A stretch of 13,096 nucleotides of DNA from contig CAJTSZ010000046.1 in the NCBI GenBank assembly GCA_910578755.1, positions 1-13,096 of the forward strand. Direction: 5' to 3'. Positions within the stretch are counted from its first letter, which is position 1. Every line of letters begins with the position of its first letter. The notes under the pieces were generated by a model. That model saw only the letters and a program-made list of their open reading frames with translations, made no database searches and had not been told where the DNA came from. Made by a program: the position numbers and the translations under genes. The DNA is from an uncultured Oscillospiraceae bacterium (GTDB taxonomy: Bacteria > Bacillota > Clostridia > Oscillospirales > Ruminococcaceae). Below are positions 1 to 5,555 of the stretch, piece after piece.

Positions 1-55
1 GAGCAGAGGACTGAAAATCCTCGTGTCGTTGGTTCGATTCCGACCGAAGGCACCA
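1..55 (+). tRNA. tRNA-Phe(GAA), 3' part
   Basis: The 5' end of this tRNA lies outside the window. Visible are the end of the D arm, an anticodon stem GAGGA/TCCTC around the seven-base loop CTGAAAA (anticodon GAA, phenylalanine), a variable loop, the T arm GTTGG/CCGAC with the TTCGATT loop, the 3' acceptor strand CGAAGGC, discriminator A and an encoded CCA. It is 4 bp from the next tRNA, so the two are probably co-transcribed. Confidence 0.92.
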
Positions 56-59
56 AAAT

Positions 60-135
60 GCGGGTTTAGCTCATCTGGTAGAGCGCCACCTTGCCAAGGT
101 GGAGGTAGCGAGTTCGAGCCTCGTAACCCGCTCCA
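60..135 (+). tRNA. tRNA-Gly(GCC)
   Basis: This is a complete 76-base cloverleaf. The acceptor stem GCGGGTT/AACCCGC pairs perfectly. The anticodon stem CCACC/GGTGG holds the loop TTGCCAA with anticodon GCC (glycine). The T arm contains GTTCGAG, and CCA is encoded. It appears to be the last gene of a tRNA operon, because a strong terminator starts 7 bases downstream. Confidence 0.96.
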
Positions 136-142
136 AGTAAAA

Positions 143-177
143 ACGTGCAGCTTAAAATTTTAAGCTGCACGTTTTTT
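143..177 (+). terminator. Intrinsic terminator of the tRNA operon
   Basis: A perfect inverted repeat centred between 157 and 158 has arms ACGTGCAGCTTAAAA and TTTTAAGCTGCACGT, followed by an uninterrupted run of T to 177. The A-run before the stem makes it potentially bidirectional. Confidence 0.93.
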
Positions 178-209
178 GTTTGATTTAAAAGCAAAGGGGA
201 ATGGGAACT

Positions 210-596
210 ATGGAAAAACAAAAGCATCAAAAGTTAAACAAGGATCAAATTATTACCCTTATGGAAATTTATTTAAGCGAATGGCAACATCGCGACAGTA
301 TGTTGTGGCAACAGGTCTTTAAATACTTTTACGTTACTTTAATTGTAATTATATTGCCTAACATTGCCGAATTTTTAAAGATAGCGCTGCCGCCTATCAA
401 CAAAAAGCTGTTTCCTATAATAGGTATATTTATGGCAGTTATGTTTTTGTACGTTGGCATTGGATATGCCTTGCGTTTAAAAGCCATTGGCCTTACCTAT
501 ACACGAATGATGCAACTACTTGGGAATAAAAAGTACAAGCGAATTTCTATTAGAAACAGAAAGGAAATAAAATATGGCTGGCAACCCTCATTGTAA
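210..596 (+). CDS. Small membrane protein of unknown function, probably frameshifted near its C-terminus
   Basis: I do not recognise the family. The start at 210 is preferred over the in-frame ATG at 201 because AAAGGGG (193-199) lies 10 bases before 210 but only 1 base before 201. The 128-residue reading has a charged N-terminus, the motif EWQHRD near residues 24-29, a first membrane segment around 38-58, a second around 67-88, and a basic stretch ending in KYGWQPSL at the TAA. Just before this stop, the -1 frame opens (no stop after 553) and encodes a hydrophobic helix starting WLATLIVITMFLALIVISAV, ending at TGA 644-646. That looks like a third membrane segment lost from the main frame by a one-base change in the A-rich stretch around 560-573. 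No promoter of its own is obvious after the tRNA terminator. Confidence 0.7.
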   Translation: MEKQKHQKLNKDQIITLMEIYLSEWQHRDSMLWQQVFKYFYVTLIVIILPNIAEFLKIALPPINKKLFPIIGIFMAVMFLYVGIGYALRLKAIGLTYTRMMQLLGNKKYKRISIRNRKEIKYGWQPSL

Positions 597-646
597 TAAC
601 CATGTTTTTGGCCTTAATCGTAATTTCTGCTGTTTTATATAAGTGA
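554..646 (+). other. Out-of-frame C-terminal membrane segment of the preceding gene
   Basis: In the -1 frame relative to the gene at 210, positions 575-646 encode 23 residues from W-L-A-T to A-V-L-Y-K and then TGA. The stretch is almost entirely aliphatic, as expected of a transmembrane helix, and has no start signal of its own. It is best read as the original C-terminus of the upstream gene. A standard X-XXY-YYZ slippery heptamer is not present in the zero frame, so a mutation or a sequencing indel is more likely than programmed frameshifting. Confidence 0.55.
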
Positions 647-699
647 ATGGCTATGGAAAGGGAACCTGCCCAGCCCCCACAAAAGAGGAAGGGAATATA

Positions 700-728
700 T
701 TGACAAAATAAAAGGAAAGTTATATTCT
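700..728 (+). promoter_or_regulatory. Sigma-A-like promoter of the cbi operon
   Basis: A perfect -35 hexamer TTGACA (700-705) is followed after 17 bp by TATTCT (723-728), which matches four of six -10 bases. The predicted start near 735 lies about 33 bases ahead of the cobalamin riboswitch P1 stem, a sensible position. An alternative -10, TATATT at 721, would give a 15-bp spacer. Confidence 0.65.
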
Positions 729-767
729 TGTTTCAGGCCCGGGGATACCGGGAGATGAAAAACAAAA

Positions 768-939
768 CGCTGCAAGGTGCCCTGCAACATGGTTTGGAGG
801 GAGAATAGGGAAGTTGGGTGAAAAGCCCGCGCGGTCCCGCCGCTGTAACAGCTTACCCGCGGTATTTGTGTCACTGTGGCTTTATCCATGGGAAGGCGCC
901 GTTGGTTTATGCTGGAGCCAGAAGACCTGCCCTGCAGCG
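768..939 (+). promoter_or_regulatory. Cobalamin (adenosylcobalamin-type) riboswitch
   Basis: The hallmarks of the class are present in order. The P1 arm CGCTGCAAGG (768-777) pairs with CCCTGCAGCG (930-939) with one mismatch. GGTGCC follows at 776-781. The conserved core runs from about 806 to 848 (AGGGAA, GGGTGAAAAGCCC, then GGTCCCGCCGCTGTAA). A central CACTG and TGGGAAGG lie at about 873-895, and the B12 box GCCAGAAGACCTGCC is at 917-931. Position in the leader of a cobalt-transport operon is typical. Ligand binding is expected to reduce cbi expression through the terminator at 1019-1054. The selectivity (adenosyl- versus aqua-cobalamin) cannot be settled by reading alone. Confidence 0.95.
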
Positions 940-1018
940 CGCTGACATGAATCTGCGGAAGACGGAGGATTGTAAAGCTTGGGGAAAGGTGCTCCTTTTG
1001 GGCATTTTCCCAGGTTTT

Positions 1019-1054
1019 CGCCTGTGCAGTCTTTCTCTGCCCAGGTGTTTTTTT
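1019..1054 (+). terminator. Riboswitch expression-platform terminator
   Basis: The arms CGCCTGTGCAG (1019-1029) and CTGCCCAGGTG (1037-1047) form an 11-bp stem with one mismatch and one G-T pair around a 7-base loop, followed by seven T (1048-1054). It lies 80 bases behind the riboswitch and 230 bases before cbiM, so it fits premature transcription termination in the cobalamin-bound state. I did not identify the competing antiterminator with certainty. Confidence 0.8.
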
Positions 1055-1180
1055 ATTACTTTGCAACAAAAAGCTGATGTGCAGGCAGATACGGGCTGTC
1101 CGCCCTCCCTGCCTCATACAAAGCTGCGCAAGAAAAATAGTTTCGCTTTGTTCAACTATTTTTATTGTTTCACAATAAAA
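1055..1180 (+). repeat. Palindromic dispersed repeat, copy A (long form)
   Basis: This segment shares an extended, ordered similarity with 4807-4894. Both have an A-rich arm, GYTGATGYGCAGGC, a stem-loop (here GGCAG 1084-1088 with CTGCC 1109-1113, inner GGGC 1093-1096 with GCCC 1102-1105), then GTTTCGCT and TCAACTATTTTT. Copy A carries about 26 extra bases (around 1114-1139). It ends with the AT palindrome around 1160-1180 (TTTTATTG and CAATAAAA arms). It lies in the cbi leader between the riboswitch terminator and cbiM. No ORF or transposase is present, so it resembles a REP- or MITE-like non-coding element. Confidence 0.7.
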
Positions 1181-1283
1181 GGCACCTGGCAAAAAGGAAA
1201 CTGCCTACAGGAAACCGGCATGGAGGCAAAACAAAATAACCGCCTTCAAGCTGCCGTTCCGCCCAAAAAAGGGAGGGTAAAAA

Positions 1284-2024
1284 ATGAAGAAAAACGAAAA
1301 GAAATTTTTTGTCTTGTCACTGGCAGCAGCAGCCTTGTTCTGCCTGCCAGTACAGGCAAGGGCTATGCACATTATGGAGGGGTACCTTTCCATTACCCAT
1401 TGCCTGGCATGGGGCGGTTTGTGCATTCCATTTGTAGCCTTGGGGCTTATCTCTATCCGGAAAATTGTGGAGGACAAGCCAAAAGCGTTGCTGGTTTTAG
1501 CCATGTGCGGGGCGTATGCCTTTGTACTTAGCGCACTGAAAATACCAAGCGTAACTGGTTCCAGCTCCCATGCTACAGGCACGGGATTGGGGGCGTTATT
1601 GTTCGGCCCGGCAGTAATGGCGGTAATTGGTATGGTTGTCCTGTTGTTCCAGGCGCTGCTGCTGGCTCACGGCGGCTTAACCACCTTGGGCGCCAATACC
1701 TTTTCCATGGCAATTGCAGGGCCTTTTGTAAGCTATGGTATTTATAAGCTGTGCCAAAAGCTGAAGGTAAAACGCAAGGTAGCTATCTTTTTGGCGGCGT
1801 CCTTGGGGGATTTGGCCACATACTGCGTTACCAGCTTACAGCTGGGATTTGGCCACCCAGCCCAAGTAGGCGGCGTGGGCGCTTCTGTGGCAAAATTCCT
1901 TGGAATTTTCGCAGTAACTCAAATTCCACTGGCAATTATTGAAGGGATTCTTACAGTAATTGTAGTGATTGGGTTAGAAACCTACGCCAAACCGGAACTA
2001 AAAGAAATAGGATATTTTGCTTAA
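1284..2024 (+). CDS. cbiM: Cobalt ECF transporter, substrate-specific membrane subunit CbiM
   Basis: CbiM is the S component that binds Co2+ and passes it through the membrane in the CbiMNQO importer. The 246-residue product begins with a signal-peptide-like segment (residues 1-27, ending A-R-A). Cleavage there would expose MHIMEGYLS at residues 28-36. In the CbiM/NikM family this N-terminal Met-His chelates the metal. A second conserved histidine sits in SSSHATGTG (His96), and seven hydrophobic segments follow. GGGAGGG lies 6 bases before the ATG. It is the first gene of the operon behind a cobalamin riboswitch, and cbiN follows after 12 bases. NikM is the close alternative, but the B12 riboswitch and the cbiN neighbour favour cobalt. 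Confidence 0.96.
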   Translation: MKKNEKKFFVLSLAAAALFCLPVQARAMHIMEGYLSITHCLAWGGLCIPFVALGLISIRKIVEDKPKALLVLAMCGAYAFVLSALKIPSVTGSSSHATGTGLGALLFGPAVMAVIGMVVLLFQALLLAHGGLTTLGANTFSMAIAGPFVSYGIYKLCQKLKVKRKVAIFLAASLGDLATYCVTSLQLGFGHPAQVGGVGASVAKFLGIFAVTQIPLAIIEGILTVIVVIGLETYAKPELKEIGYFA

Positions 2025-2036
2025 GGGGGAAAAACA

Positions 2037-2339
2037 ATGAGTAAAAATACAAAATTAGTACTGGTTTTGCTGCTGCTGGTAGCGGTAATTATTATTTTTC
2101 CTCTGTTGACCATCCGTAACAGTGAATTTGGCGGGGCAGATGGCGCCGCGGAAGAAGCCATTGGAGAGATTGACCCAGATTACCAGCCGTGGCAAGATAA
2201 CCTAATCGCCCCTCCTGGCGGTGAAACAGAAAGCCTGCTGTTCTGTTTGCAGGCCGCTTTGGGCTCCGGCGTATTGGCCTATGGCTTTGGTTATTTGGTT
2301 GCAAGGAAAAAATATCAAAAAACCGGGAATGAACAATAG
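2037..2339 (+). CDS. cbiN: Cobalt transporter accessory subunit CbiN
   Basis: CbiN is the small membrane protein that works with CbiM in cobalt loading. The 100-residue product has the family layout: an N-terminal helix (about 6-27), an extracytoplasmic loop starting FGGADGAAEEAIGEI and continuing with a P-W and P-P-G-G-E-T-E-S pattern, and a C-terminal helix (about 68-88) followed by basic residues. GGGGG lies 7 bases ahead of the ATG. It is in the same operon as cbiM and is followed by a 165-bp gap holding a strong hairpin before cbiQ. Confidence 0.95.
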   Translation: MSKNTKLVLVLLLLVAVIIIFPLLTIRNSEFGGADGAAEEAIGEIDPDYQPWQDNLIAPPGGETESLLFCLQAALGSGVLAYGFGYLVARKKYQKTGNEQ

Positions 2340-2448
2340 AGAGAGGCCGCATTCCAGCTTTGCCGTCAACGGTAAGGAAAACAAACACACTTTGGTTTTG
2401 CAGAGCCTGTTTTAAAGCAAAGGAAAGCAGGGGTTCCTACAGTAACAA

Positions 2449-2485
2449 ATGCCCTGCCGTTTCTGTAAAAGGGACGGCAGGGCAT
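2449..2485 (+). other. Perfect 12-bp stem-loop between cbiN and cbiQ
   Basis: ATGCCCTGCCGT (2449-2460) and ACGGCAGGGCAT (2474-2485) are exact inverted copies around a 13-base loop. No T-run follows, so it is not a standard terminator. It ends 7 bases before the AGGAGG of cbiQ and could act as an mRNA stability or processing element that sets the ratio of CbiMN to CbiQO. That role is inferred. The rest of the 2340-2504 gap shows no gene. Confidence 0.7.
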
Positions 2486-2504
2486 AGGAAAAGGAGGGGA
2501 AGGA

Positions 2505-3287
2505 ATGGTATCATTGGACCAAGCAGCCCAGCGTTCCGCTATGGTTTGCTGGAATACAAGCTGGAAAGCCCTTTTGGCGATTCTTCCCTTAATAGCTTGT
2601 GTAGCGGCCAATTCCATTTCTTTTGCAGCCGGTGTGCTGGCGGTGATGTCAGGGGTGACCCTGTTTTTTGGGAAAACGCTCTGGCGTGTATATTGTAGGC
2701 TGTTTGCCGTGCCATTGGTGTTTTTACTTACCGGAACGGCAGCTATTTTAGTGGAGTTTGTCTCCCAGCCTACAGGGCTGTTTTTTCTGCGGGCCCCCTG
2801 GTTCTGCCTGTGTATTACGGAGGAAAGCATGCAAGCAGCGGCGCTGGCCTTTGGAAAATCTGTAGGGGCTGTAAGCTGCCTTTATATGCTGGCCCTGTCC
2901 ACACCTTCCCACCGGTTCATTGCCGTTATGGCCCGGTGGCGCGTACCTAAAATTTTAACGGAGCTGATGACATTGATTTACCGTTTCCTTTTTATTTTGC
3001 TGGAGGTGCAGGAGGAAATGGCCGCCTCTGCTGCTGCCCGCTTGGGCGGTAACGGTTTTTCTGCCACTGCCCGCACTTTTACAGGAATGGCTTCTACATT
3101 ATTTTTAACAGCCATGGCCCGGGCGTCCGCTGCTTATGACGCCATGGAGGCACGCTGTTATGACGGGGAGTTGGCTTTTTTGGAACCAGCCGAAACAACA
3201 AGCCTCAGCCAAATGGCCATTACCCTTGTCTGTTTCATTTTTTTAGGATTGCTGCTGATTTTGGTAAAAAGGAAAGGTTGGGTGTAG
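2505..3287 (+). CDS. cbiQ: Cobalt ECF transporter T component CbiQ
   Basis: CbiQ is the integral membrane coupling subunit that transmits ATP hydrolysis by CbiO to CbiM. The 260-residue product has hydrophobic segments at about 22-60, 65-85, 112-132 and 235-256. Two coupling-helix motifs of the T-component family lie in the cytoplasmic region: AAARLG at 176-181 and AMEARCYDG at 213-221. The second usually reads EARG, so the cysteine at 218 is a mild departure. AGGAGGGG (2492-2499) lies 5 bases ahead of the ATG. The stop is separated from the cbiO start by one base. Confidence 0.94.
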   Translation: MVSLDQAAQRSAMVCWNTSWKALLAILPLIACVAANSISFAAGVLAVMSGVTLFFGKTLWRVYCRLFAVPLVFLLTGTAAILVEFVSQPTGLFFLRAPWFCLCITEESMQAAALAFGKSVGAVSCLYMLALSTPSHRFIAVMARWRVPKILTELMTLIYRFLFILLEVQEEMAASAAARLGGNGFSATARTFTGMASTLFLTAMARASAAYDAMEARCYDGELAFLEPAETTSLSQMAITLVCFIFLGLLLILVKRKGWV

Positions 3288-3288
3288 G

Positions 3289-4113
3289 GTGAAGGCTGTT
3301 TTGGAAACCTGGGATTTGTGCTATACATACAACGGGGAAACACTGGCTTTAAACCATGTTACGGTGGCCTTTTACAAAGGGGAAAGGGTAGCGGTGCTGG
3401 GGAACAACGGCGCGGGAAAATCCACCTTTTTCAGTATGCTCAACGGCCTACGCAAACCGGACAGCGGCGGTGTAAAATACAATGGGGCCCCAATTGGCTA
3501 CAGCCGCAAGGAGCTGATTGGCCTGCGGCAAAAGGTGGGGGAAGTGTTCCAGGAGGCCGACCGGCAAATTATAGCCGCCACAGTGGAGGCGGAAGTATCC
3601 TTTGGCCCTATGAATTTAAAGCTGCCCCGCGAAGAGGCAGCCCGCCGCACCAGTGGGGCTATCCGTTATATGAATTTGGACGGCTACGAAAGGCGTTCCC
3701 CCCACTGTTTAAGCGGTGGGGAAAAAAAGAGGGTGAGCATTGCCGGAGTGATTGCTATGGAACCGGAAATACTCCTTTTTGATGAACCTACAGCAAGCCT
3801 GGACCCATACCACGTTGCCCAGCTGGAGGAAACCTTGGAACGGATGCACCGGGAGGGCCGTACCTTGGTAATTTCAACCCACGATGTAGAATTTGCCTAC
3901 CGCTGGGCCGACAGGGTTTTGGTGTTCCACCAAGGGAGGCTGGCGGCGGACGGCACGCCGGAACAGGTATTTTCCAACCAGGAGCTGCTGAAACAGGCTT
4001 GCCTGAAGCAGCCGGTGCTTTGGCAGGCGGCTGCCCTTCTTGCGGAAAGGGGACTGCTGGCCCCAGAGAAAGGCTTTCCCAAAACAGTAAAGGAATTAAG
4101 CAGGCTTTTGTAA
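3289..4113 (+). CDS. cbiO: Cobalt ECF transporter ATP-binding subunit CbiO
   Basis: This is the ATPase of the CbiMNQO importer. All ABC motifs are intact: Walker A GNNGAGKST (38-46), Q-loop Gln88 in VFQEADRQ, signature LSGGEKKR (141-148), Walker B ILLFDEP (161-167) with the D-loop SLDP, and switch His198 in STHD. The C-terminus ends in the KTVKEL pattern typical of CbiO. Translation begins at GTG 3289, one base after the cbiQ stop, with AGGAAAGG (3270-3277) as ribosome binding site, so translational coupling is likely. At 274 residues it matches the family. The stop codon lies within a palindrome (4100-4121). Confidence 0.96.
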   Translation: MKAVLETWDLCYTYNGETLALNHVTVAFYKGERVAVLGNNGAGKSTFFSMLNGLRKPDSGGVKYNGAPIGYSRKELIGLRQKVGEVFQEADRQIIAATVEAEVSFGPMNLKLPREEAARRTSGAIRYMNLDGYERRSPHCLSGGEKKRVSIAGVIAMEPEILLFDEPTASLDPYHVAQLEETLERMHREGRTLVISTHDVEFAYRWADRVLVFHQGRLAADGTPEQVFSNQELLKQACLKQPVLWQAAALLAERGLLAPEKGFPKTVKELSRLL

Positions 4114-4161
4114 AAGCCTGCGGCGGGCCTCCACAAAAGGCAGGTTTTGGCCTTATTTTTT
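4100..4161 (+). terminator. Candidate terminator region of the cbi operon with two alternative stems
   Basis: AAAGCCTGC (4113-4121) can pair with the upstream GCAGGCTTT (4100-4108), spanning the cbiO stop, or with the downstream GCAGGTTTT (4140-4148, one G-T pair). The downstream stem is followed by TTTT and, after GGCC, by TTATTTTTT. The two pairings exclude each other. The T-run placement is imperfect, so termination is probable rather than certain. The rest of 4162-4284 has small GC-rich inverted repeats but no gene that I can support. Confidence 0.45.
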
Positions 4162-4284
4162 CGGAAAAGGGAGCCGTTAGGTGGGAGGCACCCAAAAGAA
4201 GGGGCTATGGGATGTCGCCCTAGCCGCCTCCATAAAGAAATATTGCCAAAAAAGGAAGCCTGGGGCTTTTATCCCTTCCCATTT

Positions 4285-4313
4285 TTGACAATACGCAAAA
4301 TTTCCTTTATACT
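4285..4313 (+). promoter_or_regulatory. Near-consensus sigma-A promoter
   Basis: TTGACA (4285-4290) and TATACT (4308-4313) are separated by exactly 17 bp, with an AT-rich spacer. The predicted start around 4320 gives a 40-base leader to the ATG at 4360. This is the strongest promoter by inspection in the window and marks the following gene as an independent, probably well expressed unit. Confidence 0.88.
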
Positions 4314-4359
4314 AATAACAGCCTTGTGCAAGGCTGGCCAAACAGAAAGAAGGTATATT

Positions 4360-4722
4360 ATGGAAAAAGGTATCCTAAGTTTTGTGAAAGAAAAAACAAA
4401 TGAGCTTATTAACGCCCCCACCTGCAGCGGTGAGACAAAGGCTGCCGCACAAGCTTGGTTTGACGCCCTGGGTACAGCCGGGGAAGGGGAGGAAACAAAA
4501 AAATACATAGCAGAGCTGGAAGCGGATATTATGCCCATTGATAATTTAATTGCTTTTGCAGGTTCCCCAGCCGGTGCCCAGTACTTTGGTGAGAAAACAG
4601 CAAAAGGTATTGTGGCCCACTGCCAGGAAATAAAGGCAGCAGGCGCAAAATACTGCGATTGCCCAGCCTGCGCAGCCGTTGCCGCAATTTTAGAAAAGAA
4701 GGACGCCATGTTGGCAAAGTAG
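4360..4722 (+). CDS. Conserved small protein with C-terminal CDCPAC motif, function unknown
   Basis: The 120-residue soluble protein begins MEKGILSFVKEKTNEL. The ATG at 4360 is chosen because AAGAAGG (4347-4353) sits 6 bases upstream and the promoter at 4285-4313 lies immediately before it; an upstream in-frame ATG at 4147 would put the promoter inside the gene. The protein is rich in Ala, Glu and Lys and looks helical. There is one cysteine near residue 22, another around 87, and the cluster C-D-C-P-A-C about 20 residues from the end. I recall similar clostridial proteins carrying a generic Hsp90 chaperone label, but no GHKL ATPase fold is visible and the protein is far too short for Hsp90. 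The cysteine cluster suggests metal binding or redox chemistry, which is inference. Confidence 0.85.
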   Translation: MEKGILSFVKEKTNELINAPTCSGETKAAAQAWFDALGTAGEGEETKKYIAELEADIMPIDNLIAFAGSPAGAQYFGEKTAKGIVAHCQEIKAAGAKYCDCPACAAVAAILEKKDAMLAK

Positions 4723-4763
4723 CCGGGCTTTATTCTTTATTTCATTAGTAACCCTGCACAGTA

Positions 4764-4806
4764 AAAAAACCAAAGCCTCCGAATAGCTGGAGGCTTTGGT
4801 TTTTTA
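4764..4806 (+). terminator. Strong, probably bidirectional terminator
   Basis: AACCAAAGCCTCC and GGAGGCTTTGGTT form a perfect 13-bp stem around an 8-base loop, with A-run before and T-run after. On the plus strand it ends the Cys-motif gene; on the minus strand the same stem has a T-run and could end the vanZ transcript. Confidence 0.93.
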
Positions 4807-4894
4807 TTGTTTCACAATAAAAAGTTGATGCGCAGGCGGATTTGGGCTATTTGCCCTCCCCGCCCGTTTCGCTCTACTCAACTATTTTTTATTG
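4801..4894 (+). repeat. Palindromic dispersed repeat, copy B (short form)
   Basis: This is the second copy of the element at 1055-1180. It starts in the T-run of the preceding terminator with the AT palindrome ending CACAATAAAAA, then GTTGATGCGCAGGC. The central hairpin has GGCGG (4835-4839) with CCGCC (4860-4864) and inner GGGC (4844-4847) with GCCC (4853-4856), followed by GTTTCGCT and TCAACTATTTTTTATTG. The outer arms AAAAAGTTGA and TCAACTATTTTT are nearly inverted. Relative to copy A it lacks about 26 bases. Its right end supplies the vanZ stop codon. Confidence 0.72.
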
Positions 4895-5473
4895 GAACCG
4901 GGCGGCCGTTTTGGGGAACAGACGGCAAAACAGCAAAAATAGGGCGTAACCGGTAATAACGCCGCAGGTGTTTAGCAGCACATCGTCAATATCGGTACCG
5001 CGGTTTAAAAACAGCTGGCAAAATTCAATAAAGCAGGAGGAAACCAGCCCCAGCAGGGCGGCGGGCCTTATGGAAGTAAATTTTTTGGGCCAAACCATAG
5101 CGGGGAAAAAGCCCAAAGGGTAAAACATAACCATGTTGCCAAAAAAGTTGGTGATAAAGTAAAGAATACTGCCGGTGGTTTGAAACATATTCCAGGAGTC
5201 TTTAAAAATCATAAAGGGGACAAGGTTCAGGGTACTGTAATCCCGTTCGGGAATGTCCAGCCAGTGGGCGCCAAACTGTATTTTGGGGATAATGGTTTGG
5301 GAGGCAAGGCCCACAAGGTACAACATAAACACCAGCAAAGCAGCCTCCCGCCACAGGTTGCCAGCCCCCTTGGCGGAACTGGTATGCAGGAATAGGCACC
5401 GCCCTGCCAGGTACAGGGGAAGGGCTGCAGCCATATAGGGGAGCATATTTAAAAAGTAGCGCAAAATTGCCAT
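4889..5473 (-). CDS. VanZ-family membrane protein
   Basis: The 194-residue product has about five hydrophobic segments and the diagnostic VanZ motif RGTDIDDVLLNTCG (about 158-171), in a helix near the C-terminus; a conserved N-F-x-G-N-M-V-M-F-Y-P-L-G-F pattern precedes it. VanZ proper gives low-level teicoplanin resistance, but most family members are of unknown function and no van genes are nearby, so resistance should not be assumed. The ribosome binding site AGGAGG lies 6 bases ahead of the ATG. Only 82 bases separate it from the rpsA stop, and these hold a terminator, so expression may depend on read-through. The last codon and the stop fall in the repeat at 4801-4894. Confidence 0.9.
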   Translation of the reverse strand: MAILRYFLNMLPYMAAALPLYLAGRCLFLHTSSAKGAGNLWREAALLVFMLYLVGLASQTIIPKIQFGAHWLDIPERDYSTLNLVPFMIFKDSWNMFQTTGSILYFITNFFGNMVMFYPLGFFPAMVWPKKFTSIRPAALLGLVSSCFIEFCQLFLNRGTDIDDVLLNTCGVITGYALFLLFCRLFPKTAARFQ

Positions 5474-5503
5474 AAGGGCCTCCTTTTTTTATTGAAGCAA
5501 AAT

Positions 5504-5541
5504 AAAAAACACCGGGCAAGGAGGATTTCCTTGGCCCGGTG
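5504..5541 (-). terminator. Terminator behind ispH-rpsA
   Basis: On the minus strand, CACCGGGC pairs with GCCCGGTG, extended after one bulged C by AAGGA/TCCTT, and is followed by TTTTTTATTTTG. It lies 15 bases after the rpsA-domain stop and 30 bases before vanZ. Bases 5480-5503 behind the T-run again form an AT-rich half-palindrome like those behind the terminators at 1054 and 4806. Confidence 0.9.
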
Positions 5542-5555
5542 CAAAAGCAGGGAAA

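Noticed and set aside
560..580. Programmed -1 ribosomal frameshift site
   Set aside because: No zero-frame X-XXY-YYZ heptamer was found in the overlap, so mutation or sequencing indel is the simpler reading.
635..1192. 185-codon minus-strand frame across the cobalamin riboswitch
   Set aside because: It is antisense to a clearly structured riboswitch and leader, has no ribosome binding site, and the protein has no family-like pattern.
818..1531. 237-codon plus-strand frame from the riboswitch into cbiM
   Set aside because: It runs through the riboswitch, terminator and repeat, then out of frame with cbiM, whose family motifs fix the real frame.
4360..4722. Hsp90 chaperone
   Set aside because: At 120 residues with no GHKL ATP-binding motifs it cannot be Hsp90; I keep it as unknown.
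4889..5473. Glycopeptide resistance determinant
   Set aside because: Only a VanZ-family protein is present; vanHAX and vanRS are absent, and most VanZ-like proteins are not resistance genes.
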